This document shows positions 36,307 to 45,054 of a DNA stretch of 64,000 nucleotides, one piece after another (within the stretch, counting starts at the first letter, position 1; the number at the start of each line of letters is the position of its first letter). The translations under genes were made by a program, and so were the position numbers. The notes beneath the pieces were generated by a model. The model was given only the letters and a program-made list of their open reading frames with translations, was not told the origin of the DNA and searched no databases. Source of the DNA: Hyphomicrobiales bacterium (lineage in GTDB: Bacteria; Pseudomonadota; Alphaproteobacteria; Rhizobiales; Beijerinckiaceae); the NCBI GenBank assembly GCA_930633525.1, contig CAKNFP010000001.1:496001-560000 (forward strand), in the 5' to 3' direction.

Positions 36307-37166
36307 CGCGCCTTGAACAAGCCCTGCGGGCGCACGAGCAATGTTACGATGAGCAGAGACATCAGGATCGCCTGCGCGATACCGTCGATGACGAAGCCGC
36401 GCAGGAAGATCTCCAGAAAGCCGATGCCGATACCTGCGACAACCGCGCCGACGACGCTGCCCATGCCGCCGATAACCACGACCACGAAAGCCTTGATGAC
36501 CACGTGTTGGCCGATATACGGCGTGAACAGGGAGATCGGCACCATCAGCGCCCCGGCGATGCCGGCAACACCGGCGGCCAGCAGGAAGGTTGTGGTGCGC
36601 ACGCGCTTGACGTCGATGCCGATGACCTGCGCGGCGAAATTATCCTGGGCAACGGCGCGGAGATCGCGGCCGAGGCTCGTGTATTTGAGCAGCATATGGA
36701 TGAGGATAAGCAGAATAAATCCGCCCACGATGACCAGGATGCGCTGATAGGTGATGACGACATCACCAATGTGGAGGGCGCCGATAACCCCGTCGATACG
36801 CCGCGGCGCCGGGCCGTAAGTATAGAGTACGGCCTCAATTATAAGGATACTTGCGGCATAGGTGCCTATGAGGGCGGAATTGCCGCCATCGCGTCGTTGC
36901 AGGACCGGTCTGACGGCGACCGTATCCACGAGGAAGGCCACGGCGACGGCCGCGATCATCCCCAGCGGCACGGCAATGACATAGGGAGCGCCCAGCATCG
37001 TCGTGGCGAGCACCACGCCGAACCCGCCCAGCATGTAGAACTCGCCATGGGCGAAGTTGATGATATGCAGGACCCCGAAGACCAGGGTAAGGCCCAGGGC
37101 TATCAGCGCGTAGCTCATGCCCGCGCTGAAACCGTTGAAGACCTGCTGAGCGATCGACTCTATCAT
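36303..37166 (-). CDS. livH: branched-chain amino acid-type ABC transporter permease (LivH)
   Basis: The 287-residue membrane protein starts with the LivH pattern GFSAGMSYALIALGLTLVFG and continues HIINFAHGEFYMLGG (about 33-47). It has about eight helices. It pairs with the LivM half of the fused subunit. Spacing to livK is 9 nt. Confidence 0.93.
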   Translation of the reverse strand: MIESIAQQVFNGFSAGMSYALIALGLTLVFGVLHIINFAHGEFYMLGGFGVVLATTMLGAPYVIAVPLGMIAAVAVAFLVDTVAVRPVLQRRDGGNSALIGTYAASILIIEAVLYTYGPAPRRIDGVIGALHIGDVVITYQRILVIVGGFILLILIHMLLKYTSLGRDLRAVAQDNFAAQVIGIDVKRVRTTTFLLAAGVAGIAGALMVPISLFTPYIGQHVVIKAFVVVVIGGMGSVVGAVVAGIGIGFLEIFLRGFVIDGIAQAILMSLLIVTLLVRPQGLFKAR

Positions 37167-37175
37167 AGCCGGGCC

Positions 37176-38291
37176 TCACTGCCGCTGGATGCGGCCGTCC
37201 TTGACCTCGACGATGAAAGGCGTGCTGAGCGCCTGGCCGGTCTTGTCGAACTTCAGTTCACCGCGGGGCGTGGTCCAGGTGTCCTGGTGTATGAGCGCGG
37301 CGAGCTTGGCGATATCAGTCGTCCCGGCTTTCTGTATCGCCTGGGTTACAACGCTGGCGCCCTCGAACCACAGCAGTTCAAGCTTCTCCGGTGCGATGCC
37401 CACTTTCTTTTTGTAGGCCTCGACGAAGGCCGCGTTCTCGGCGCCGGACATGCTGGGCACGTAGATATCCGTGCAGATCGCGCCCTCGGCGCCGCCGCCG
37501 GCCAACTCGACAGCGCGCGCGTTCAGGATGCCGGGTGCCAGAACGAGATATTTGGGCTTGTAGCCGAGCTCCTTGGCGACACGCATGATGTTGCCGTATT
37601 GCTCGACGTTGTTGCCGGCGAGATAGAGCATCTCCGCTCCCGAGGCCTTCGCCGCGGTTACAAGGCCGCTATAGTCGCTCGATGAGGTGTCGTAGAGCTG
37701 GTTGAAGACGATGCGATTGTCCGGATCCTTGGGGAACATGGCACGAAGCCCGGCCAGATAGGCGCGGCCCGTGTCGTTATTCTCGCCGATATAGGCAATG
37801 CCCTTGGGATTTGCTTTCTGCATGTATTCGACAAGGACATCACCGTCCATCTTTACGGTGGAGTTGAAACGGAAAACCTTGTCGTAGCCGGACGTCGTGA
37901 CATCGGGGTGCTTCGCGGCGACCGGCAGGTAGAGCAGTTCCTCGGCCGTGGCGATCGGCAGCCCGGCGAGCGCGACGGTGCTGCCATAGGGACCAATGAC
38001 GATCTTGATGTTGTCCTGGTCGACAAGCCGCTGCATGCCGCTGACACCCTCGACCGGCGAATTGCCGTCGTCATAGACCACGAGCTCGAAGCGCCGGCCG
38101 TTGAGGCCGCCCTTGGCATTGGCCATGTCGATCGCGATCTTGGCCGCCTCGACCGCCTGGCTGCCGAGGACAGTGCGAACGGGCGCGAGCATGCCGATCT
38201 TCACCGGCTCTCCCTGCGCCTGCGCCAGGGGCGCAAGAGTTGTGCTGGCCAGGACGATGGCGCCAGCCGCCAAGAAATGTCGCCGCAACAT
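37176..38291 (-). CDS. livK: ABC transporter substrate-binding protein (LivK/HAAT family)
   Basis: The 371-residue protein has an N-terminal signal peptide (MLRRHFLAAGAIVLASTTL, cleavage near AQAQG at 22-26) and the two-lobed peripl_BP_6 fold (VKIGMLAPV; AKIAIDMANAKGGLNGRRFE near 50; VIGPYGSTVALAG near 95). It is the first gene of the importer operon, driven by a promoter carrying two TetR-type palindromes. The ligand could be a branched-chain amino acid or, given the regulon, an organic acid. Confidence 0.92.
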   Translation of the reverse strand: MLRRHFLAAGAIVLASTTLAPLAQAQGEPVKIGMLAPVRTVLGSQAVEAAKIAIDMANAKGGLNGRRFELVVYDDGNSPVEGVSGMQRLVDQDNIKIVIGPYGSTVALAGLPIATAEELLYLPVAAKHPDVTTSGYDKVFRFNSTVKMDGDVLVEYMQKANPKGIAYIGENNDTGRAYLAGLRAMFPKDPDNRIVFNQLYDTSSSDYSGLVTAAKASGAEMLYLAGNNVEQYGNIMRVAKELGYKPKYLVLAPGILNARAVELAGGGAEGAICTDIYVPSMSGAENAAFVEAYKKKVGIAPEKLELLWFEGASVVTQAIQKAGTTDIAKLAALIHQDTWTTPRGELKFDKTGQALSTPFIVEVKDGRIQRQ

Positions 38292-38346
38292 GTATTGCCT
38301 CCCTGCGGTCCGGCTTCTATGGCCCGGAACGAGCGCAGACTATGAC

Positions 38347-38360
38347 AGAGCGGTCGCTCT
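38347..38360. promoter_or_regulatory. 14-bp palindrome, TetR-type operator A
   Basis: AGAGCGGTCGCTCT is a perfect palindrome 55 nt before livK on its side of the divergent promoter. It is identical in its 14 bp to operators C and D at 47500 and 47533. Confidence 0.75.
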
Positions 38361-38388
38361 CGTCAAGCATCTCGCCATGCGACTTTAC

Positions 38389-38402
38389 AGAGCGCTCGCT
38401 CT
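38389..38402. promoter_or_regulatory. 14-bp palindrome, TetR-type operator B
   Basis: AGAGCGCTCGCTCT differs from operator A at one central base. It is 42 bp from A (about four helical turns) and 35 nt before the enoyl-CoA hydratase start at 38438. Confidence 0.75.
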
Positions 38403-38437
38403 CGTTTATTCCCAGGATAAATGGAGACGAGACGCCC

Positions 38438-39238
38438 ATGTCCCACGTTGAATTGTCCGTCGAGGACGCTGTTGCTGTCCTGCGCATTTCCAACCCGCCG
38501 CACGGCTACATGAACGATTCCGTGACGGATGAACTGCATCGTGCGCTCCGACGCACCATCGCGCGTCCTGATGTGAAAGTAATCGTCCTGACAGGCGGCG
38601 AGCCGGATGTCTTCATCCAGCATTTTGATCTCCACGATGTCGAAGCGGTTGTTCGCAAATTGAACGAGCGCGGCGACCGCTTCGGCGACGGCACGCATGT
38701 TCCCGAGCGTGCCATAGACGTGATGCTCCGGCGCATCGACATGTCGCCGAAACCCGTCATCGCCGCCATCAACGGCAACGCCATGGGCGGCGGCCTGGAG
38801 CTGGCGCTCGCTTGTGATTTCCGGCTCGCCCAGGATGGCGACTACATGATCGGCCTTCCCGAAATTCGCATCGGGGCCTTGCCCGGCGCCGGCGGAACCC
38901 AGCGGCTCGCCCGCCTCGTCGGGCCGGCGCGCGCGCTGGATCTCGTGATGCATGGGCGCCGGCTCTCCCCGCGCGAGGCTCTCGCGGCCGGCATCGTCAT
39001 CGAGGTGACCGATGGCCCGGTCCTGGAGCGCGCCAGGGAGCGGGCGCGCGACCTCGCCTCGATCCCCTCCAATGCGCTCGCCTCGGTCAAGCGCTTGATC
39101 CGCGAGACGGCCGAGCGGCCGCTCTATGAGGGCCTTGACGTCGAGCGGACGCTGTTCATGGATCTGCTGGCCCAGCCGGAGGCCTTGGAGAGGGTCTCCG
39201 CGCTCAACGCCCGTGGTGGTGACTTTCGCAGCGTCTGA
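38438..39238 (+). CDS. enoyl-CoA hydratase/isomerase family protein
   Basis: The 266-residue crotonase-fold protein has the core GNAMGGGLELALACDFRLA (about 110) and LPEIRIGALPGAGGTQRLAR (about 135). The first oxyanion segment reads GEPDVFIQHFDLHDV instead of the usual AGADI, so that loop is divergent. The catalytic Glu in LPEI is present; the first Glu position falls in GGGLEL. It is transcribed divergently from livK off a promoter with TetR operators A and B. The start at 38438 gives the best family match; the upstream open frame crosses the operators. Acyl substrate unknown. Confidence 0.85.
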   Translation: MSHVELSVEDAVAVLRISNPPHGYMNDSVTDELHRALRRTIARPDVKVIVLTGGEPDVFIQHFDLHDVEAVVRKLNERGDRFGDGTHVPERAIDVMLRRIDMSPKPVIAAINGNAMGGGLELALACDFRLAQDGDYMIGLPEIRIGALPGAGGTQRLARLVGPARALDLVMHGRRLSPREALAAGIVIEVTDGPVLERARERARDLASIPSNALASVKRLIRETAERPLYEGLDVERTLFMDLLAQPEALERVSALNARGGDFRSV

Positions 39239-39267
39239 CGGCGCGGCGGGCGGGGCTCATACGGCGC

Positions 39268-39288
39268 GGTGCGGGATGATCCCGCGCC
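39268..39288. terminator. 9-bp hairpin in a convergent gap
   Basis: GGTGCGGGA-TGA-TCCCGCGCC (one G-U) lies between the converging enoyl-CoA hydratase and racemase genes. It could stop transcription from either side, although neither side has a T run. Confidence 0.5.
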
Positions 39289-39308
39289 TCATGCTGCGAT
39301 GATGGGGC

Positions 39309-40415
39309 CTATGCCCATTCTGCCAAGATCGTCGCGGTGTCGGTGTCGCGCGCCAGGCCGGTTTGGATCTGGCCGGGCGTGCGGCTGAAGCGCGGCGCGG
39401 GCGACGGCTGCAACAGGCCATCGAGCGTCGCGAAGGTGCCGCGTGCCGCGAGATGCGGATGGGCGTGGGCCTCGTTCAATGTCAGCACTGGCATGACACA
39501 GGCGTCCGACCCATCGAAAACGTCCCGCCAATGCGCCAGCGGCTTGGCCTTCACCACGGCCGCGATCCGCGTGTGCAGCGCCGGCCAGTGAGAGCGATCC
39601 TCCCGCGGTGGCAGCGTCGCCGGGTCAAGACCAAGGCCTTGGAGGAACTGGAGCCAGAAACGGCCCTCGAAGGCGCCGGCAGCGATATGGCGACTGTCGG
39701 CTGTCTCATAGGTGCCATACCAGGGCGCGCCGCCGTCGAGGATGTTCTGGCCACGCTCCGTCAGCCACGAGCCCTGCGCGAGAAAGCCGTAGAACTGCGC
39801 CATCAGCGTGCTCGCGCCATCGACCATGGCCGCGTCGACAACCTGGCCCTCGCCCGTTGCGCGGGCGTGGAGAAGGGCGCAGGTCACGCCGAAGGCGAGG
39901 AACATCGCGCCCCCGCCGAAGTCGCCGACCAGGTTGAGGGGCGGCACGGGCGCGCGCCCTTCCTCGCCAATACTATCGAGGACGCCGGTGAGCGCGATAT
40001 AATTGATATCGTGTCCGGCCGTGCGGGCGAGAGGTCCCGTCTGCCCCCAGCCGGTGATCCGCCCATAGACGAGGCTCGGATTGGCCGCGAGGCAGGCCTC
40101 CGGGCCAAGGCCGAGACGCTCCATCACACCCGGCCGGTAGCCCTCGATGAGGATATCCGCGCGTGCGATCAACGCCTTGGCCTTGGCCTGCGCTTCCGGC
40201 GTCTTGAGATCGAGCGTCAGCGTGCGGCGTCCGCGCAGGGTCGGATCGAGTTCCGCCGGCAGGTCGACCGCCGCGTCACCCGCCGTCGGCCGTTCGATGC
40301 GGACCACATCGGCGCCCATATCCGACAGCAGCATGCCGCAGAAGGGGGCCGGCCCAACGCCCTCCATCTCGATGACGCGCACGCCCGAGAGCGGTCCGGA
40401 AACGCGCATGCTCAC
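39309..40415 (-). CDS. CoA-transferase family III protein, alpha-methylacyl-CoA racemase type
   Basis: The 368-residue protein is a CaiB/BaiF fold member closest in pattern to alpha-methylacyl-CoA racemase. The racemase His is in AGHDINYIALTGVLDSIG (about 125) and the Asp in LNLVGDFGGGAMFLAFG (about 160). These enzymes epimerise the 2-methyl centre of branched acyl-CoAs so that acyl-CoA dehydrogenases can use them. It is the last gene of the seven-gene operon and overlaps the acyl-CoA dehydrogenase by 4 nt, which points to a methyl-branched substrate such as an isoprenoid or steroid side chain. Confidence 0.88.
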   Translation of the reverse strand: MSMRVSGPLSGVRVIEMEGVGPAPFCGMLLSDMGADVVRIERPTAGDAAVDLPAELDPTLRGRRTLTLDLKTPEAQAKAKALIARADILIEGYRPGVMERLGLGPEACLAANPSLVYGRITGWGQTGPLARTAGHDINYIALTGVLDSIGEEGRAPVPPLNLVGDFGGGAMFLAFGVTCALLHARATGEGQVVDAAMVDGASTLMAQFYGFLAQGSWLTERGQNILDGGAPWYGTYETADSRHIAAGAFEGRFWLQFLQGLGLDPATLPPREDRSHWPALHTRIAAVVKAKPLAHWRDVFDGSDACVMPVLTLNEAHAHPHLAARGTFATLDGLLQPSPAPRFSRTPGQIQTGLARDTDTATILAEWA

Positions 40416-41548
40416 AGCGACCGGCCTATGATTTCCTTCATGATCTCGTTGGTTCCGCCATAGATGCGCGTGACACGCGCGTCAGCAAAGGCGCGGGCGA
40501 CCGGGTATTCCACCATATAGCCGTAGCCGCCATGCAGCTGCAGGCAGTTGTCGATCAGCTTGCACATGAAGTCCGTGGACCAATATTTGGCCATGGCGGC
40601 GGTCTTGCTGTCGAGCTTGCCGTCGCAGACCAGCTCAAGGCAGCGATCGACGAAGACGCGACCAATCTGAAGCTCTGTCTGCAATTCGGCCAGGGTGAAG
40701 CGATTGGCCTGGAATTCGATGATCTGCTTGCCGAAGGCCTTGCGCTCCTTCACATAGCGCAGGGTTTCCTCAAGCACCCCCTCGGCCGTGGCGATCGCGG
40801 CGAGCGCGATCTGGACGCGCTCCCACGGCAGTTCCTGCATCAGCTGCGTGAAGCCCTCGCCCTCCACGCCGAGAAGATTGGAGACTGGCACGCGGACATT
40901 GTCGAAGAACAACTCGCAGGTGTCCTGGGCCTTGTTGCCCAGCTTGTGCAGGGGCGCCCCCCGGCTGAAGCCGGGCCGGTCGGCCTCCACCAGCAGCATC
41001 GATACGCCCTTGGCGCGCTGGGTGGGATCCGTCTTGACCGCCAGCGTGACGAGATCGCAGTTGTGGCCGTTGCTGATGAAGGTCTTCTGGCCGTTGACGA
41101 TGTAGTCGTCGCCATCGCGCACGGCGGTCGTCTTGATATTCGCGAGATCCGAGCCGGCGCCCGGTTCGGTGAGGCCGGCGGCGGCGATGACCTCGCCGCT
41201 GATCAGCCCCGGCAGCCAGCGCCGTTTGAGCTCGTCCGATCCATAGGCCACGATATAAGGCACAGCGATTTCCGAATGCACGGAGAAGCCGGGGCCGCTG
41301 AAACCAAGGCGCGCCTGCTCTTCGAAAATGATGGCCGCGTAGCGCCGATCGAGGCCAAGGCCGCCGTATTCTTCGGGCGCCGACGTGCAGAGAAGGCCGG
41401 CGGCGCCCGCTTTCTGCCAGAGTTCACGCGGCACGTAGCCCTGTTCTTCCCACGCCGCGTGATAGGGCGCGACCTCACGCTCGAAGAAGCGGCGCACGAG
41501 ATCGCGGAAGGTTTCATGATCGCTGTCATAGATGGTGCGTTCGATCAT
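40412..41548 (-). CDS. acyl-CoA dehydrogenase
   Basis: The 378-residue flavoprotein has GLTEPGAGSDLANIKTTA (about 130) and NGQKTFISNGH, then the C-terminal LQLHGGYGYMVEYPVARAFAD. The usual late Glu of the IYEGT motif is Gly here (RIYGGTNEIMKEII). The catalytic base is probably the Glu of LPWERV (about 245), as in long-chain and isovaleryl-type enzymes. It introduces the 2,3 double bond of an acyl-CoA. It is followed with a 4-nt overlap by the racemase, so the two may act on the same 2-methylacyl-CoA. Confidence 0.9.
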   Translation of the reverse strand: MIERTIYDSDHETFRDLVRRFFEREVAPYHAAWEEQGYVPRELWQKAGAAGLLCTSAPEEYGGLGLDRRYAAIIFEEQARLGFSGPGFSVHSEIAVPYIVAYGSDELKRRWLPGLISGEVIAAAGLTEPGAGSDLANIKTTAVRDGDDYIVNGQKTFISNGHNCDLVTLAVKTDPTQRAKGVSMLLVEADRPGFSRGAPLHKLGNKAQDTCELFFDNVRVPVSNLLGVEGEGFTQLMQELPWERVQIALAAIATAEGVLEETLRYVKERKAFGKQIIEFQANRFTLAELQTELQIGRVFVDRCLELVCDGKLDSKTAAMAKYWSTDFMCKLIDNCLQLHGGYGYMVEYPVARAFADARVTRIYGGTNEIMKEIIGRSL

Positions 41549-41588
41549 TGGTGTCGGTCTCCTGCCGCGAGACGGCTATTATTGGTCT

Positions 41589-42401
41589 TCAGACGAAACG
41601 GGGCGCGCGTTTTTCCATGAAGGCGCGAACACCTTCCTCGAAATCAGCGGATGCATTCAGGAGCGCGTTGGTATCGCGCTCGAAATCGAGCTGCTCATCG
41701 AGCGTATGCCTGCCGCTGCGATCCAGCGCCTCGGTAACGAGAGCCAAGGCCGCCCGCGGCCCGTTGGCAAGATGCCGCGCCACCGTCTCGACTGCGCCTG
41801 TGAGTTCCCCGTCAGGAACGGCCTTCCAGATCAGCCCCCATTCCGCCGCCGTCGCCGCCGGCAATCTCTCGCCCAGCATCGTGAGCGCCATGGCGCGGGC
41901 GCGTCCGACGAGGCGTGGCAACATCCATGTGCAGCCGCAATCGGGGATAAGCCCGAGCTTTGGCGTGAAGACCTGGACGAAGGACGCGGAGTGGGAGGCG
42001 ATGACGATGTCTCCGGCGAGCGCGATGCCGACGCCGCCGCCCGCCGCCACGCCGTTCACGGCAATGACCTTGGGTTTCGGGAGTGTGTAAAGCGCGCGGA
42101 TCAGCGCGTTGGTCTCCTTCTCCATGACCTCCCGTGTCACGGCGGAGCGCTCCTCCCGGCTCGTGCCGAGGCCGGTCAGGGGATCGCCCAGATCCATGCC
42201 GGCGCAAAAGCCACGCCCCGCGCCGGTGAGCACGAGCACGCGCGCTTCCGGGTCGTCCCGTATCTGCGCGAGCGCCTGCAGGAGTTCCGCGATCATGGCG
42301 CGCGTCAAGGCATTGAGAACCTCTGGGCGCTTCAGCGTCAGTCGCGCAATGCCGTTCTCGACGACAAGATCAATGCTGGTGAAGGTCTCGGGCATCGCCA
42401 T
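41589..42401 (-). CDS. enoyl-CoA hydratase/isomerase family protein (PaaG-like)
   Basis: The 270-residue crotonase member has GRGFCAGMDLGDP (about 63) and GVAAGGGVGIALAGDIVIAS (about 110). LGLIPDCGCTWMLPRLVGRA (about 145) resembles PaaG-type isomerases, where the Asp is catalytic; the usual Glu of hydratases is absent at that site. An isomerase rather than hydratase role is therefore more likely. It follows the SDR gene by 24 nt in the TetR-controlled operon. Confidence 0.88.
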   Translation of the reverse strand: MAMPETFTSIDLVVENGIARLTLKRPEVLNALTRAMIAELLQALAQIRDDPEARVLVLTGAGRGFCAGMDLGDPLTGLGTSREERSAVTREVMEKETNALIRALYTLPKPKVIAVNGVAAGGGVGIALAGDIVIASHSASFVQVFTPKLGLIPDCGCTWMLPRLVGRARAMALTMLGERLPAATAAEWGLIWKAVPDGELTGAVETVARHLANGPRAALALVTEALDRSGRHTLDEQLDFERDTNALLNASADFEEGVRAFMEKRAPRFV

Positions 42402-42425
42402 GTCCTGTCATATCGTTTCGCATTG

Positions 42426-43268
42426 TCACGATGAAAAGCGGAAGTAATCGGGCTTTGGAACGGCCCATACATCGCCCCACAACTGCTGGCCGCCATCGAT
42501 GGTCAAGACTTCGCCCGTCACGAAGCGGGAGGATGGCAGCGCCAGATAGATGCAGCCCTCGACGACCTCGAGGGAACTGGCGGGACGGCGCTGGACATTG
42601 GCGTCCGTGCGGATCCTGGCCTGCACATCGGGGGGGTATTGCTCCAGCGCGCCGGTCTCGACGATACCCGGCGCGAGACAGTTGACGCGGATGCCGAGCG
42701 GCGCCCATTCGACCGCCAGCGTCTTGGAGAGATAGATGACCCCGGCGCGCGCGGCGACGGAATGCGCCATGCCGGGAATGCCCCGCCATATGTCGAGGAC
42801 GACATTCACGATACGTCCTTCCTCGGCCCGGTCGCGCCAGCGCTGGGCGGTGGCCTGCATCATGTTCCATGTGCCGGTGAGATTGGTGTCGATGACCGCG
42901 TGCCACCCCTTGGGCGACAGGTCGATCGCCGGCTGGACGAACTGCCCGCCGCCGTTGTTCACCAGGATATCGACCCGACCGAAGGTCGCGAAGACCTCGT
43001 CGAGCATCGCCGCGATCTGATCGGGCACGCGGATCGAGCAGGCATGCGCATGGGCCGCCCCGCCATGGCTGCGGATCAACTCCACGGTGTCCGCCAGCGG
43101 TTCGGGTCGGCGCCCGCACAACACGACGGTTGCACCAAGCCGCGCCATGGTGATGGCGATGGAGCGCCCAAGGCCGGTGCCGCCGCCAGTTATCAGGGCG
43201 ACCTGGCCGGCGAGCACATCCGCGCGAAAGCTCAGCGGTGCAGTGAAGGGATCATCTGCTTCAGCCAA
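42426..43268 (-). CDS. SDR family protein with atypical active site (dienoyl/enoyl-CoA reductase-like)
   Basis: The 280-residue protein has the SDR cofactor motif TGGGTGLGRS (about 27) and NNGGG instead of NNAG. At the usual YxxxK it reads S-V-A-A-R-A-G-V, so both Tyr and Lys are replaced. The overall pattern (LAVEWAPLGIRVNCLAPG) is that of bacterial relatives of 2,4-dienoyl/trans-2-enoyl-CoA reductases, some of which lack the Tyr. I start at the TTG at 43268, which has AAAGGA 7 nt upstream and overlaps the CoA-transferase stop by 8 nt; no ATG is suitably placed. Function in this operon is probably on an acyl-CoA. Confidence 0.8.
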   Translation of the reverse strand: MAEADDPFTAPLSFRADVLAGQVALITGGGTGLGRSIAITMARLGATVVLCGRRPEPLADTVELIRSHGGAAHAHACSIRVPDQIAAMLDEVFATFGRVDILVNNGGGQFVQPAIDLSPKGWHAVIDTNLTGTWNMMQATAQRWRDRAEEGRIVNVVLDIWRGIPGMAHSVAARAGVIYLSKTLAVEWAPLGIRVNCLAPGIVETGALEQYPPDVQARIRTDANVQRRPASSLEVVEGCIYLALPSSRFVTGEVLTIDGGQQLWGDVWAVPKPDYFRFSS

Positions 43269-45054
43269 GGAACAGTCCTTTCGGGTCGAGCTGGCGCGCG
43301 AGGCTGATCTCCTCCGCCTCCGGCGCCGGCTCCAGGCGGACATCTTCCGCCACAGCCAATGCCCAGCCTGTCCTGGCAACCGCCAGGGCGATAAGGTCGG
43401 CCTTGGAGTGGCCATCGCGGGCGAGCACCCGCGACAGCTCGAACTCCCCATCGCCGCCGCGTCGCTCCAGGACGCCGAGTTCGGTCACGATGGTCCGAAC
43501 GGCGCGGCCCGGGGTCGTGATGAAATGGACCGCCTCGACGAGGCGCCTTGGCGAATGCGCCATGGTGACGAGCACTTCCGAGGCGCCACTGCCGATATCA
43601 TTGGCGCCGCCGGATCCGGTCAACAGCATGTCGGGAAGCTTCGAGGTATTCAGATTGCCGGCCCGGTCGACCTGGGCGGCACCGAGCACGCCGACTGCGC
43701 GGTTGCGCGGTCCGCCTGTCAGCACGCCAAGGGTGGTCAGGGCGTCCGTTTCCATCAAGCCGCCCGACATATTGCGGTAGTTGAACAGGAAGGGGTCGGC
43801 AGGGGAGGGCACATAGCCGAACATGCCGGCTTCGACCATCAGCGGCACATTGTGCCCGTCCTGCCGTTCGAGCAGCGACGCCATCCAGGCGGCAAGCGAC
43901 GAGATGCCAAGGCCGGCAAGGATGCACGAGAGCTCGCCGCTGCGCAGCCGCTTGCGCAGGACCCGCGCGGCCAGGATGGCATGGCGCTCGTTCTCCGATG
44001 ACACGCGCGCCGCGGCCGGGCCGGCGAGTTCGGGCCATTCGAGGCGCCATCCGTCCTTGGCCCTGCGCCCACGCAAGGCGTGAAGACGATCCGCGCCGAG
44101 CTTGGCGAGATAGGCTTCGTGGCTGTCGCAGCCAAGGATCCATTCCTGCGACCAGCGATCGAGCGCTTCCGGGGTCTTCCCGGCATGCCGCAAGTCTTCG
44201 AGAAAGGCGTAGTCGTCCGGATAGCCCGGCACTTCGGGCACGGCGTCACCCGGAAGGGAATTGGGATGGCCGCCGAGCGGCACCTCGCAGACCGCCGCGA
44301 CGCAATGGCCGGGGATCTGCACCTGGTGCGAGTAGCGGCTGATGAAATCGTCGCCCACGATGCGCTCGGCCGTGATGATCACAGCCCGTCGTGCCGCGAA
44401 GGCCGCCCAGGCGCCGTCGTAGAAAGGCGGGCAGATGATGGCGTTGCCGAAGCGGTCCGCCGCCAGCGCATGCACGAAGGTGACATCGGGCGCGAGAGGC
44501 GCGACCACCGTGGCCGGTTCATCGCCGAAGGGGTTGTCGAGCGTCGCGACCTGTGCCGTCGCGGCGAGTTCCGCCGCCATGTCGCTGCCGGTGAGCGAGC
44601 CCGTCGGCATGAAGGGCAGGCCAAGCGCGGCCGCCATCAGGCGCTGCTTGAGGGTGAGCAGCGACCAGCTCTCGAAGGTCACCGAGCCGTCGCGGGCGGC
44701 CTGCACATAAACGGGATGCGGCGCGGGCGTCGGAAAAGTTAGCGCGTGGATCGAGGCAATGACCTTTTTCACGAGCCCGGCGCGGATGAGCGGGGCGTGC
44801 TGGTTGGCGATAGCCGGTGCCGCGAGCGTGAAGCCCGGATCACGCGACCAGAACTGCCTTGCGACCTCGAACATAGCCGCATTGGGCCGGGCCATCGAGC
44901 CGCCGAAATAGAGCGTATCGCCGGGCCGCACGTGACGCGCCACCGCATCCTTGAGGGTGGCGACCCGATCGATGCCGGCCGGCTGCGCCTCGAAGGAGGC
45001 CCAACGGGCGGCGATGGCGTCGGTATCGGCAAATGTCATGGGATCAACCGTCAT
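43261..45054 (-). CDS. CoA-transferase, fused alpha/beta (glutaconate CoA-transferase/IpdAB-like)
   Basis: The 597-residue protein joins two CoA-transferase family I domains. An A-like half (residues ~20-330) has RPGDTLYFGGSMARPNAAMF and FESWSLLTLKQRLMAAALG. A B-like half (~370-597) has VPLMVEAGMFGYVP and TGSGGANDIGSGASEVLVTM. Related proteins are glutaconate CoA-transferase and the ring-opening IpdAB hydrolase of steroid breakdown, normally two separate chains. The ATG at 45054 overlaps the CoA-ligase stop by 4 nt; the ATG at 45039 is an alternative. Whether it transfers CoA or opens a ring cannot be read from sequence. Confidence 0.82.
   Translation of the reverse strand: MTVDPMTFADTDAIAARWASFEAQPAGIDRVATLKDAVARHVRPGDTLYFGGSMARPNAAMFEVARQFWSRDPGFTLAAPAIANQHAPLIRAGLVKKVIASIHALTFPTPAPHPVYVQAARDGSVTFESWSLLTLKQRLMAAALGLPFMPTGSLTGSDMAAELAATAQVATLDNPFGDEPATVVAPLAPDVTFVHALAADRFGNAIICPPFYDGAWAAFAARRAVIITAERIVGDDFISRYSHQVQIPGHCVAAVCEVPLGGHPNSLPGDAVPEVPGYPDDYAFLEDLRHAGKTPEALDRWSQEWILGCDSHEAYLAKLGADRLHALRGRRAKDGWRLEWPELAGPAAARVSSENERHAILAARVLRKRLRSGELSCILAGLGISSLAAWMASLLERQDGHNVPLMVEAGMFGYVPSPADPFLFNYRNMSGGLMETDALTTLGVLTGGPRNRAVGVLGAAQVDRAGNLNTSKLPDMLLTGSGGANDIGSGASEVLVTMAHSPRRLVEAVHFITTPGRAVRTIVTELGVLERRGGDGEFELSRVLARDGHSKADLIALAVARTGWALAVAEDVRLEPAPEAEEISLARQLDPKGLFLG

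Noticed and set aside
38347..38402. Repeated palindromes considered as the start of a CRISPR or repeat array
   Set aside because: Only two copies per site, 14 bp long, within promoters; this fits paired operators.
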